Source: a virus. From it: DNA of 64,000 nt. This document shows positions 36,384 through 44,937 of the stretch, one piece after another (positions within the stretch are counted from its first letter, which is position 1; every line of letters begins with the position of its first letter). Location of the stretch: the IMG/VR virus record IMGVR_UViG_3300032304_000672, positions 1 to 64,000 of that record, one strand, 5' to 3'. The position numbers and the translations under genes were made by a program. The notes below the pieces were generated by a model that was not told the DNA's origin, did no database searches, and saw nothing but the letters and a program-made list of their open reading frames with translations.

Positions 36384-36386
36384 CAA

Positions 36387-37004
36387 ATGGCAAAAGAAGA
36401 TATTACCGTAGTCTATGACTTTATATCAGAAGAAGAGTGCCAAACTCTTTTAGAGTATGAAAAATATTTAACAGAAAATGATTTATGGGATAAAAGCGAT
36501 ATTATAAGCGATCCAAATCAACACTGGTCAAAAAGATTTTTAGGCGCAGCAAATATGGTAGTAAAAGAAAAAGGATTTGGAAATCCAAAAGATCTTGAAA
36601 TAATGAACTTGTGTATAGATATTAGAAAAAGAATTACGCAGCAGATAACCTCTTCTTGGGGATTAAAAGAAAGCATTTATGCTGACTCTCTTAACTTAAT
36701 AAGATGGCCTCTAGGAGAAGAACAGCCACCTCATTCAGATTATGAAAATTTTGGCAGAGAGCCACACGTTTGGAACTGGAGAGATATAGGCGTTGTATTA
36801 TATCTAAATGACGATTTTGTAGGGGGACAAATATACTTCCCTCAGCATGATCACGAGATACAAATCAAAGAAAGAATGCTTGCATTTTTTCCAGGAGATA
36901 AGCACCACGTGCATGGAGTAAAGAAAATAGAAGAAGGGTGTAGGTATACAGTTAATATGTTCTACACTTATTTTGAATCTCATAAGGATAGGTTGCCACA
37001 ATGA
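36387..37004 (+). CDS. 2OG-Fe(II) oxygenase, prolyl-hydroxylase type
   Basis: The 205-residue protein has His116 and Asp118 in PPHSDYENFG, a distal His176 in HHVHGVKK and Arg186 in CRYTVNMF that would bind 2-oxoglutarate. The YLNDDFVGGQIYFPQHD segment is the usual core of P4H-like enzymes. It lies inside the fibre locus, close to a Pro-rich gene (37386), so phage fibre proteins are possible substrates. Cytoplasmic. Confidence 0.87.
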   Translation: MAKEDITVVYDFISEEECQTLLEYEKYLTENDLWDKSDIISDPNQHWSKRFLGAANMVVKEKGFGNPKDLEIMNLCIDIRKRITQQITSSWGLKESIYADSLNLIRWPLGEEQPPHSDYENFGREPHVWNWRDIGVVLYLNDDFVGGQIYFPQHDHEIQIKERMLAFFPGDKHHVHGVKKIEEGCRYTVNMFYTYFESHKDRLPQ

Positions 37005-37393
37005 ACGATCCCTCATTAGTTAGATGGCAAAAAGAGAATATATTTCAATTTCCTCAAACGCACCTATTACTAGAAACAATTAAAACAGCGGCTGGTAAAT
37101 ATCAAACTGCAATATTTGAATGTGACGAAATTGGAAGGCTTAGACACGTAGGCATACAGTATTCAGATTATTATAAAGATGAAAACGAAGCTATCTTAAA
37201 CCATGAAAGAATAATATCTGAATTCAAAAAAATACAGGAAGATACAGAAATTTCATCTATAAGAGATGTTTATTTAAAGATAGATTCTCTAGGAATAATT
37301 CCTCCACATGAAGGCCCAAAGTTTTTCTCGTTTGTTCCTGTTCGTGGCGGTAATGCGGCAATAGGATTTAGAGAGCCTGTGCATCGTGGCTAG
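37001..37393 (+). CDS. Hypothetical protein
   Basis: A 130-residue protein overlapping the oxygenase stop by 4 bp (ATGA). The segment KFFSFVPVRGGNAAIGFREP near its end is distinctive, but I recognise no family. It might be a partner of the oxygenase or the Pro-rich protein. Confidence 0.6.
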   Translation: MNDPSLVRWQKENIFQFPQTHLLLETIKTAAGKYQTAIFECDEIGRLRHVGIQYSDYYKDENEAILNHERIISEFKKIQEDTEISSIRDVYLKIDSLGIIPPHEGPKFFSFVPVRGGNAAIGFREPVHRG

Positions 37394-37922
37394 ATTTAAA
37401 AAAAAATTAAGTAGAGTTAAAAGCTCTCGGTCAGGTCCTAGAAAAGTAGTTGTTCCAAATCTTTCAGGACTTTCTAGATCGGCAGCTCAAAATTCATTAA
37501 CAAGCCTTGGATTAGTATATTCAGAATCATCTACAACAACATCAGTTTCGGGAGAAGATAATACTATTTCTTCTCAGGGTGTTGCTGCTTCTTCAACTGT
37601 AAATATTGGTTCAACTATTAGCTTTGTATATCGGTCTTATGTTGCTCCATATAGCAACCCTCCACCATACGATAATACTTATTATAATCCTTATAGCAAT
37701 CCACCTCCGTATGATAATACATACAGCAATCCTCCACCTTATAGCAATACCTATAGTAACCCACCAGCATCAGATTGTGAAGATGATGATGCAGGATTCT
37801 GTAGTGGATGTGCTTTTTACCAGTATCAAACTAGCCCTAGTGGACAATTCTCATGCTCTCCAAGACTTCTATGCGCTAATGGATGCTGGTACAACTGCGG
37901 AACGGCCTATTCAGGCTGTTAA
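37386..37922 (+). CDS. PASTA-domain, Pro/Tyr-repeat, Cys-rich protein
   Basis: The 178-residue protein starts with a basic stretch, then a PASTA-like domain (VVVPNLSGLSRSAAQNSLTS, later TISSQGVAASSTVNIGS; residues about 21-82), a Pro/Tyr repeat region (units of YSNPPPYDNT, residues 88-129) and a Cys-rich end (9 Cys in 45 residues). PASTA domains bind peptidoglycan or muropeptides, so this could help a fibre hold the wall. GTG 37386 overlaps the upstream stop. Confidence 0.72.
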   Translation: MARFKKKLSRVKSSRSGPRKVVVPNLSGLSRSAAQNSLTSLGLVYSESSTTTSVSGEDNTISSQGVAASSTVNIGSTISFVYRSYVAPYSNPPPYDNTYYNPYSNPPPYDNTYSNPPPYSNTYSNPPASDCEDDDAGFCSGCAFYQYQTSPSGQFSCSPRLLCANGCWYNCGTAYSGC

Positions 37923-37955
37923 CAATATGATATACTTTTATAAAGGAGATAAATT

Positions 37956-38345
37956 ATGGCTACTCAAGTAAGAATATTAGTGGGAGAAGACTATGTGGGT
38001 GATTTTTATATTAAAGAAAATTCAAGAGAGTATTGGCAAAAATATGTAAACGCTGCCAAAGAAAACCCTATTGTAGTTTTAATTGACAAGGATAGTCAGA
38101 CTATTCCTGTGGAGGGCATGATTTATCAAAATGGAAGTTTTATAAGCTCTGAACTTAATGAAAGCTTTATAGCAAACAATATAGCAGTAGACTTTCAAAG
38201 ATTTGCCCTTGTTGTAAATAATATCTACGCTGCAAGCCATGATGTGTCTATATCATCTATGCAAAATGTTATAGCAGCTTATCAAAGTAGCCCAACTTTT
38301 GTTGTAAATACAGTAGAAATTACCCCAGAGGGATTCCATGAGTGA
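37956..38345 (+). CDS. Hypothetical protein of fibre locus
   Basis: A 129-residue protein (MATQVRILVGEDYVGDFYIK, later VVLIDKDSQTIPVEGM). AAGGAG lies before ATG. Beta-alpha mixed; no family recognised. It overlaps the next gene by 8 bp. Confidence 0.6.
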   Translation: MATQVRILVGEDYVGDFYIKENSREYWQKYVNAAKENPIVVLIDKDSQTIPVEGMIYQNGSFISSELNESFIANNIAVDFQRFALVVNNIYAASHDVSISSMQNVIAAYQSSPTFVVNTVEITPEGFHE

Positions 38346-38577
38346 TAGCCTAAGCCCATGGCAAAGATATAAACAGAACCTGGGAGAGGTAAGGCCGTGG
38401 GATCTTTTAAACCCAAACTCAGAATGGGCTTCTGAAGAAAAAGCAGATAATAGATATAGCACCTGCTTGTCTTGCCCAGAACTCATTGATTTAACAAAAA
38501 CCTGCAAAAAATGTGGATGCTTTATGGCAGCAAAAGTAAAGCTTGAAAAGGCCACATGCCCAATAGGTAAGTGGTAA
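38338..38577 (+). CDS. Conserved zinc protein
   Basis: A 79-residue protein with CLSCPELIDLTKTCKKCGCF and a late TCPIGKW, a Cys-rich pattern (C-x2-C...C-x2-C-x-C...C) I know from conserved phage proteins near virion genes. Likely Zn binding; function unknown. Confidence 0.72.
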   Translation: MSDSLSPWQRYKQNLGEVRPWDLLNPNSEWASEEKADNRYSTCLSCPELIDLTKTCKKCGCFMAAKVKLEKATCPIGKW

Positions 38578-38622
38578 TTACTAATAGATATTGATGTATA
38601 ATTAGGGAAGAGGTATACGTAA

Positions 38623-39363
38623 ATGGCAACAAATTTCCCAACTAGTTTGGATAGCTTGACCAATCCGCAAGGAACTGATTCCGTAGCGGCAGTTCCTCAT
38701 GCCGCCCAACACGCAAATGCAAATGATGCAATCGAAGCCCTTGAAGCCAAGGTCGGTGCCAATAATTCTGCTGTCACAACATCATTAGACTATAGAGTTC
38801 GGACACTAGAAAATGCTTCGGTAGATACAGAAGCAATTCAAGATATCGTCGGCGGAATGGTATCCTCTAATACCGAAACAGATATAACAGTTGAATATAA
38901 TGACACTACGGGCAAGCTGAACTTTGCCGCAGGAGCAAATCTTGTAACAACAACATCTCTTACAAATACCCTAACTAATCCAACAACTGGATATGTTCCA
39001 GTTGGAGACCTGGCTCAATCAGATGGAGTGGCTACTCTTGGTCCAGATGGATTTGTTCCAGCCTCTCAATTAAATCTAGATGAAAAAATTCAAGATGTAG
39101 CAGCTCTTATGTTTACATCTGCAACACATAGTAATATAACAGTTGCATATGATGACAATACTGGAAGATTAGCTCTTACTGGAATCCCGCTCACACAAGA
39201 GCAGGTACAAGATTTTATAGCGCCACTTTTTGCTCACGCATTTCACACAAATGTTACAGCAACATATGATGATACAAATAATAGAGTAGTTCTTGAAGGT
39301 TCAGGCGGGGGAGGATCAGGAACAGGCGGAAGCCTAACAAACTCCTGGTTCCTAGGAGCATAA
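38623..39363 (+). CDS. Tail fibre protein
   Basis: A 246-residue fibre. TSLTNTLTNPTTGYVPVGDL is shared with the fibre at 34836. An N-terminal segment (DPQGTDSV-type AAVPHAAQHANANDAIEALE) is a common fibre adaptor. It ends in a Gly-rich linker and NSWFLGA. TATAAT near 38594 starts a new unit. Confidence 0.75.
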   Translation: MATNFPTSLDSLTNPQGTDSVAAVPHAAQHANANDAIEALEAKVGANNSAVTTSLDYRVRTLENASVDTEAIQDIVGGMVSSNTETDITVEYNDTTGKLNFAAGANLVTTTSLTNTLTNPTTGYVPVGDLAQSDGVATLGPDGFVPASQLNLDEKIQDVAALMFTSATHSNITVAYDDNTGRLALTGIPLTQEQVQDFIAPLFAHAFHTNVTATYDDTNNRVVLEGSGGGGSGTGGSLTNSWFLGA

Positions 39364-39364
39364 T

Positions 39365-39823
39365 ATGGCAGTCAGACGTTTAGGCATATCTAATCCAACA
39401 CTTAATACAGATGCTTCTGTATTTACTGCAGTATCTGCCACGTACCTTTGCTCAGTAATTGTTACAAATAAAGATTCTGTCGAAAAGACAGCTAGAGTTT
39501 GGGTAGTACCTTCGGGCGCCACCCTCGCATCTCAATATGGCTATATTGTTTACGATGTTGTAGTTCCTGCAGGGAACTCGATTGAAACTCACAGATTTGC
39601 AATTTCGGACGGGGATGCAGTATGGGTAAGAGGAAATAGCTCAAACCTATCATTCTCTCTTAACGGTATATATGATTCGTCGGCTTCAATAGATGATCAT
39701 ATTATTGATACTACAGGTGTCCATGGAATTGCAGATACATCACAATTAGCCACACTTACTACAACAAATTCCCTAAATACCCGCCTTATCTCAATTGAGC
39801 TAGGCCTAGGGATATTTGATTAA
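39365..39823 (+). CDS. Small fibre-associated protein, type B
   Basis: A 152-residue protein whose first 110 residues (MAVRRLGISNPTLNTDASVF, later ARVWVVPSGA and FAISDGDAVWVRG) form one beta-sandwich domain. The same domain recurs at 43979, 44372 and 50249, so this is one member of a four-copy set in this locus. Probably a head-fibre, collar or fibre decoration. Confidence 0.7.
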   Translation: MAVRRLGISNPTLNTDASVFTAVSATYLCSVIVTNKDSVEKTARVWVVPSGATLASQYGYIVYDVVVPAGNSIETHRFAISDGDAVWVRGNSSNLSFSLNGIYDSSASIDDHIIDTTGVHGIADTSQLATLTTTNSLNTRLISIELGLGIFD

Positions 39824-39859
39824 AACTTACAGAATGCTATAATACATTAGGAGAAAAAA

Positions 39860-41770
39860 ATGCCAAATTATTCAAGTTTATCAACCCAGATCGATGCGAT
39901 CAAGAGCGAAATATCATCCTCTCTCGCAGCATCTGCCTATTCCGCTCAAGATCTAGTATATGTAGCCAAAGCGCTACAAGCGCTAGGTTCAGTAGTTGCA
40001 CCAGATGGTGTATCTAACATTACAATTAACGACAATATTTATCTTGGCACAACAGCAGAAGCGTTTGCAACCACTGCTGCACTAACAAATCCTAATTTAG
40101 TAATTACTGTGAGCAAAGATGACTACGCACAAATAGCATTTTCAAATAGATCTTCAAATGCCAATGCATCAACAGATATCATTCTTTATTCAAATAATGG
40201 TAATGACGCATCTGGTTATATTGATATGGGTATTACATCTTCTAACTTTGCCGACCCAGACTTCACAGTTACTGGAAAGGGCGATGGCTATATATTTATG
40301 GTCGGAGCAGAAGCTGGCACAACAGATAGAGGAAACCTAGTATTTGCAACTTCAAATACTGGAACACAAAACAAAATTATTTTCGCTGCAGGAGGATTGG
40401 CTTCTGATAACGAACAAATGTCGATTACTCCAGATCAGAATGTGCATATCGAAATTGACACTCCGTCTACCTCACCTACAACTGGTGCACTGACTGTAGT
40501 CGGCGGAGTTGGTATTTCTGGTGACGTTAACATCGACGGAACAATTACATTTGGCGGAGCGGGAACCACAGTAGAGACTTCAAACCTTGCAGTTACAGAT
40601 CCTCTTATCTTTACAGGAAATGAAAACCAAGGAGATGCACTTGACCTAGGATTTGTTGGAGAATTTGCAAATCCAATTGCAACAATTACTAAGACGGTTT
40701 CTAACAAGGCCCTTACATCTAACGTAGCAACACTTACTACATCAACAACCCACGGATTCTCCGTCGGAGACATTGCTGTTATCACAGGAGTGGACGCAAC
40801 ATTCAATGGAACTTATTATGTAAAAGCAGTTCCTACAACTACAACATTTACATTTGATAAAACTAATGCTAACGTAACTTCAGCAGCAGCAACAGGCTCA
40901 GTCTCAGTATCAGGTCAACGCAGATTTGCGGCGGTAGCAAGAGATGCCTCTGACGGAGTCATTAAATTCTTAACAAACATTACAACAAAGCCTACAACTA
41001 CAATTAACTTTGCGGAGGCAGGAACAGTATACGCAGACATACTAGTAGATGATATTACAGCAGATGCAATTACTGCAACATCAGCCACAATTGGCGATGT
41101 ATCAAATACAGAGCTACAGTATCTCAATAACGTATCTTCAAATATTCAAACACAGTTAGATGCTAAACTAGCATCAGCAACAGCGGCAACAACATATGCC
41201 CCTATTGCTTCTCCAACATTAACTGGAACACCATTATCAACAACAGCGGCAGTAGATACAAATACAACTCAAATTGCTACAACAGCATATGTAGTTGGAC
41301 AAGGATATCTAAAGTCTGCTACAGCATCTTCAACATATGCACCATTAACAAATGCTAACCTTGTTAGCCCAGTTCTACAGTCTCCAGAAGAAGTAATTAC
41401 AGTAGCTGCAACTGCAGCAACTGGCACAATTAACGTAGATCTCGCAACATCTGCAATTCATTATTACACTGCAAACTCTTCAGCAGACTGGACATTTAAT
41501 TTTAGAGGAAATGGATCAACAACATTAAACTCTATGCTAAATGTTGGCGGAACAATATCAGTAGCATTTATGATTACAAATGGTGCTACTCCATATAAGC
41601 CAGCAGCAACATCAGTTCAAGTAGATGGAGTTACAGTTACTCCTAAATGGAACGGTGGAACGGCACCTTCTACAGGAAATGCTAACTCAATAGACGTTTA
41701 TACATTTACAATTATTAAAACAGCATCAGCAACATATACTGTTCTTGGAACACAATCTAAGTTTGCATAG
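39860..41770 (+). CDS. Large tail fibre, type D
   Basis: The 636-residue fibre has a helical start (MPNYSSLSTQIDAIKSEISS), a shared middle (DYAQIAF..., GYIDMGITSSN, QNVHIEIDTPSTSPTTGALT, residues about 85-245), one copy of a beta-domain with HGFSVGDIAVITGVDATFNG, and a trimerising end. The middle and the beta-domain recur at 44937 and 48757. It is the first of three related shafts. Confidence 0.82.
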   Translation: MPNYSSLSTQIDAIKSEISSSLAASAYSAQDLVYVAKALQALGSVVAPDGVSNITINDNIYLGTTAEAFATTAALTNPNLVITVSKDDYAQIAFSNRSSNANASTDIILYSNNGNDASGYIDMGITSSNFADPDFTVTGKGDGYIFMVGAEAGTTDRGNLVFATSNTGTQNKIIFAAGGLASDNEQMSITPDQNVHIEIDTPSTSPTTGALTVVGGVGISGDVNIDGTITFGGAGTTVETSNLAVTDPLIFTGNENQGDALDLGFVGEFANPIATITKTVSNKALTSNVATLTTSTTHGFSVGDIAVITGVDATFNGTYYVKAVPTTTTFTFDKTNANVTSAAATGSVSVSGQRRFAAVARDASDGVIKFLTNITTKPTTTINFAEAGTVYADILVDDITADAITATSATIGDVSNTELQYLNNVSSNIQTQLDAKLASATAATTYAPIASPTLTGTPLSTTAAVDTNTTQIATTAYVVGQGYLKSATASSTYAPLTNANLVSPVLQSPEEVITVAATAATGTINVDLATSAIHYYTANSSADWTFNFRGNGSTTLNSMLNVGGTISVAFMITNGATPYKPAATSVQVDGVTVTPKWNGGTAPSTGNANSIDVYTFTIIKTASATYTVLGTQSKFA

Positions 41771-41779
41771 GGGGACTAA

Positions 41780-42643
41780 GTGCCAATAATTACAACAATA
41801 CGTGGCAATCTTAGGCCATTCGGTAAAAGAGCTACATTTTTAAGAGATTCAACAGGTGGAGATATTTCTACCGCTGGTTCTTATAGAGTACATACTTTTT
41901 CCAGCATTGGCACTACAACTTTTAATGCAGGCGCAAATGGATCTGTAGAGGTTTTAGTTTTAGCTGGAGGAGGCTCTGGTGGCCCAGGCCAACCAGGATT
42001 TTGGGAAATTGGCGGTGGCGGTGGAGCAGGAGGATTAATTTATAATTCATCTGTTTCTGTTTCAGAAGGACCAATTACGGTTACAGTAGGAGACGGAGGG
42101 CTTGGTAAATCTGGCAATACAGGCGATGACCCAGGACTACCTGGACAAAACTCAGTATTCGGATCACTAACAGCAATTGGAGGCGGCGGAGGAGCAGCTA
42201 ATTATTCAAGTACCAACCCAGCTTATGTTCCTTATATGAATGGAGGCTCAGGTGGTGGAGGACAAGGTAACTTTGCATCAGTCAGAGGATTAGGTACTTC
42301 AGGACAAGGAAACAACGGAGGATTTTCTACAGCAAATGCAGATAACTCTGGCGCAGGCGGAGGAGGCGGAGCAGGAGCCGTTGGCAACAATGCTTCAGGC
42401 AACAGTGGCGGATCAGGTGGATCAGGTTTATCAGTATTTGGTACAACTTACGCAGGCGGAGGAGGAGGTTCACATTCTTCAAGTGGGAGTGGAAGTATGG
42501 GCGGAGGAGGCTCAGGAGGAGGCGGAGCAGGCGGAAACAACAATGGGACAGATGGACTCGGCGGTGGTGGCGGAGGAAATCGTGTTGGAAATAGATCTGG
42601 CGACGGCGGATCTGGAGTAGTTATAGTAAGGTATATACCTTAG
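41780..42643 (+). CDS. Glycine-rich adhesin, type C
   Basis: The 287-residue protein has a short beta start (YRVHTFSSIGTTTFNAG, VEVLVLAGGGSGG) and then more than 150 residues dominated by Gly, Ser and Ala. This matches Gly-rich receptor-binding tips of phage fibres, in which polyglycine helices form the tip. GTG 41780 follows GGGGGAC. Related copies are at 47365, 50597 and 51484. Confidence 0.78.
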   Translation: MPIITTIRGNLRPFGKRATFLRDSTGGDISTAGSYRVHTFSSIGTTTFNAGANGSVEVLVLAGGGSGGPGQPGFWEIGGGGGAGGLIYNSSVSVSEGPITVTVGDGGLGKSGNTGDDPGLPGQNSVFGSLTAIGGGGGAANYSSTNPAYVPYMNGGSGGGGQGNFASVRGLGTSGQGNNGGFSTANADNSGAGGGGGAGAVGNNASGNSGGSGGSGLSVFGTTYAGGGGGSHSSSGSGSMGGGGSGGGGAGGNNNGTDGLGGGGGGNRVGNRSGDGGSGVVIVRYIP

Positions 42644-42646
42644 ATT

Positions 42647-43366
42647 TTAGTTAAATCTTTTTTTAACCCAATGATTTTTTTTATACCCACCCCAAAAATG
42701 TTTTCTTAATTTTTGTACGTAATGGGTTTGAGCATCTTCGTTATACTCATTAGACTCAGATCGCCACTCGTCCCTTTTAAAAGGAATTATTTGATACATA
42801 GGCGTTCCTATTGGAATAATCCCAGTAAAATTATTTTTTAATAAAAACGGAAGATTAGATCCTTCTTGAGATTGATTATAAGTATCACAATCAATAATCC
42901 CAGATAAAGTATAAAAAGGTAAATCTGTTCTATTAAGTGGATGGGTTATAATAGCAGAGTAGCCTTTAGGAAGTTCTGGAATCCATACTGGATGCCACAT
43001 CAATTCAAATTGATAGTACTCTGAAGGTATTGGAAGCTTATGTTTTCCTTGATTTCTAACCCCCATAATATCAGGCTTTGTTGGATATTGATAAGCAAAT
43101 GCTTTCTGCTGATTGCCATTGTCATTTAATGATATATTTATCTCTTGCCAGGTTTCCTGGATATATCCCATAGATAAAGAGTCTAAAAATGGCATACACA
43201 TTTTAATTGTTCTATCTGTGGTTCCAGAGCTATCAAAACTAGGCTTGCCATTTTGAAAAGCTGGTATATCCTTATACCAATCTGGCAAATACTCTCTAGA
43301 TGGCCTAGGAGCTTTTACAGAAAGCTCAGTAAGCTTACTTACCGCATTAAACTTAATAATTTGCAT
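42647..43366 (-). CDS. DUF6065-like cargo protein, opposite strand
   Basis: The 239-residue protein is the only minus-strand gene between 29.2 and 64 kb and meets the plus gene with a 3-bp gap. SAIITHPLNRTDLPFYTLSG and GIIPIGTPMYQIIPFKRDEW are motifs I recall from conserved phage proteins of marine phages (DUF6065-like). The function is unknown; its insertion among fibres suggests a mobile cargo gene. Confidence 0.72.
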   Translation of the reverse strand: MQIIKFNAVSKLTELSVKAPRPSREYLPDWYKDIPAFQNGKPSFDSSGTTDRTIKMCMPFLDSLSMGYIQETWQEINISLNDNGNQQKAFAYQYPTKPDIMGVRNQGKHKLPIPSEYYQFELMWHPVWIPELPKGYSAIITHPLNRTDLPFYTLSGIIDCDTYNQSQEGSNLPFLLKNNFTGIIPIGTPMYQIIPFKRDEWRSESNEYNEDAQTHYVQKLRKHFWGGYKKNHWVKKRFN

Positions 43367-43437
43367 TTTTGCTCTTTTCTGAATAGTATAGTAAACTATA
43401 TCATATAGACCTTATAATTTCAATACCTGGAGGAAGC

Positions 43438-43938
43438 ATGTTAAACGTAACAAAAAATTTTTTATCAGAAAGCCATATTAATATCATATCAAAACATCAA
43501 TCCTTAAATTCATTTTCAGCCACCCAGTCCGAAGATTTTGAAACAATTAAAGAGATAATTAGTCTAATAAAGAATAAAATTAATATAGATTTTTCTACTC
43601 TGGACCTATACCTTGAAAATGTGGGAATTAAAACAAATTTTGCTGGAGAATCTATCCCATTGCACTATGATGCTAGCGGCATCACCCTAGGCAGAAGAGA
43701 ATATGCAGCACATCTTTATTTAAATAATGATTTTACTGGGGGAGAGATTTGCTATCCAAATCAAGAATTTAATGAAAAGCCAGAATGCAACACCCTAATT
43801 ATATTCCCTACTACAGAAGAATACTCTCATGAAATGAAGACAATCCTTTCTGGCGAAAGAAGAGTAATGCTAATTCATTTTACTAGCAATAAAGACCTAG
43901 CCTATACCCACAACATGGCTGGATATAGCTCAATCTAG
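43438..43938 (+). CDS. Second 2OG-Fe(II) oxygenase
   Basis: The 166-residue protein has PLHYDAS with His76 and Asp78, LYLNNDFTGGEICYPN and a late SHEMKTILSGERRVMLIH containing distal His131 and Arg141/142. It is the same general family as 36387 but divergent and shorter. GGAGG lies 5 nt before ATG. Together with the cargo gene it interrupts two fibre cassettes. Confidence 0.8.
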   Translation: MLNVTKNFLSESHINIISKHQSLNSFSATQSEDFETIKEIISLIKNKINIDFSTLDLYLENVGIKTNFAGESIPLHYDASGITLGRREYAAHLYLNNDFTGGEICYPNQEFNEKPECNTLIIFPTTEEYSHEMKTILSGERRVMLIHFTSNKDLAYTHNMAGYSSI

Positions 43939-43978
43939 ACAGATGCAAATTTATCAAATATCGAGTATAATGTAAATT

Positions 43979-44350
43979 ATGGCTATCTCAAGACTAGCAA
44001 CATCTAATCCAGCATCCAATACAGATATACTTTTGTATACTGGATCAAGAACTATTCTATCTTCAGTTATTGCTACAAATAAATCTTCAGATCCCGCCAC
44101 AATTAGAGTATGGGTTGTCCCATTAGATCAGGATGCAACTGCTGCAAATCATGTATTTATTTCTTACAATGTATCAATTGGCGGAAACAACAGTCTTGAA
44201 ACTTTTAGATTTCCAGTTTTAACTGGAGATAAAGTTTATGTGCGGGCATCAACAGCAGATATTTCATTTAGCCTTTCAGGTATAGATGATACAACAGTTA
44301 CTGGGCTTGAGTATGCGACCTTAGAGGCGCTTATTCTGGGCTTGGCATAG
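43979..44350 (+). CDS. Small fibre-associated protein, type B
   Basis: A 123-residue paralog of 39365: MAISRLATSNPASNTDILLY, then IRVWVVPLDQDA and LTGDKVYVRAS. TATAAT at 43966-43971 is 7 nt before ATG, so the mRNA is probably leaderless. Confidence 0.68.
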   Translation: MAISRLATSNPASNTDILLYTGSRTILSSVIATNKSSDPATIRVWVVPLDQDATAANHVFISYNVSIGGNNSLETFRFPVLTGDKVYVRASTADISFSLSGIDDTTVTGLEYATLEALILGLA

Positions 44351-44371
44351 GAGATATAGTATAATAACAAT

Positions 44372-44686
44372 ATGGCAAATTTCGGGAATGTAAAGTCAAC
44401 TTCAGTAGGAACCTCGGCGGTAAACCTAAAGGTTGTAACTACCCCTACTCTTGTAACAGGATGTAATATTCTAAACAAGACTGGATCAACTGCCTCAATA
44501 TCTCTTTATGTAACAAACACCTCAGTAGATTACTACATATTTAAAAACAAACAGATTGACGGAAATACAAATATAGAGGCAATAACAGGAAACAAGATTG
44601 TCCTAGTAAGTGGCGATACATTAAAGGCAATATCAGATGTTTCAGCCGCCTTTGATATAATTGTTTCTACATTGGACGGATTCTAA
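44372..44686 (+). CDS. Small fibre-associated protein, type B
   Basis: A 104-residue protein with the same strand pattern as the type B set (VVTTPTLVTGCNILNKTGST, VSGDTLKAISD). TATAAT at 44360-44365 is 6 nt before ATG, predicting a leaderless mRNA. Ends one base into the next gene. Confidence 0.62.
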   Translation: MANFGNVKSTSVGTSAVNLKVVTTPTLVTGCNILNKTGSTASISLYVTNTSVDYYIFKNKQIDGNTNIEAITGNKIVLVSGDTLKAISDVSAAFDIIVSTLDGF

Positions 44687-44937
44687 TGGCCACAATATCT
44701 AACCCAAATGAGGTCTCAGACCTCAGCTTTGCAAATAACACATTTTATGGATTTAAGATTATTGCCAATACAGGCAAGTTCTACGTCCATGTAATAAATG
44801 ACGGGTCAACCGTAGAATTACCCGTAGATGACGTACTAAAAGATAATCAGTATAGAACTTGGATTTGGACCAAAAATACTGTACAATTTAGTTGGGACGG
44901 CACAAAGAAGACACACCTTAAGATGGAGATAAAATAA
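44686..44937 (+). CDS. Small beta-rich protein
   Basis: An 83-residue protein (MATISNPNEVSDLSFANNTF, later QYRTWIWTKNTVQFSWDG). It overlaps both neighbours by one base. Probably another short virion or fibre protein. Confidence 0.6.
   Translation: MATISNPNEVSDLSFANNTFYGFKIIANTGKFYVHVINDGSTVELPVDDVLKDNQYRTWIWTKNTVQFSWDGTKKTHLKMEIK

Noticed and set aside
42644-42646. A terminator between the converging genes at 42643 and 42647
   Set aside because: There are only 3 bp and no hairpin; transcripts must overlap.
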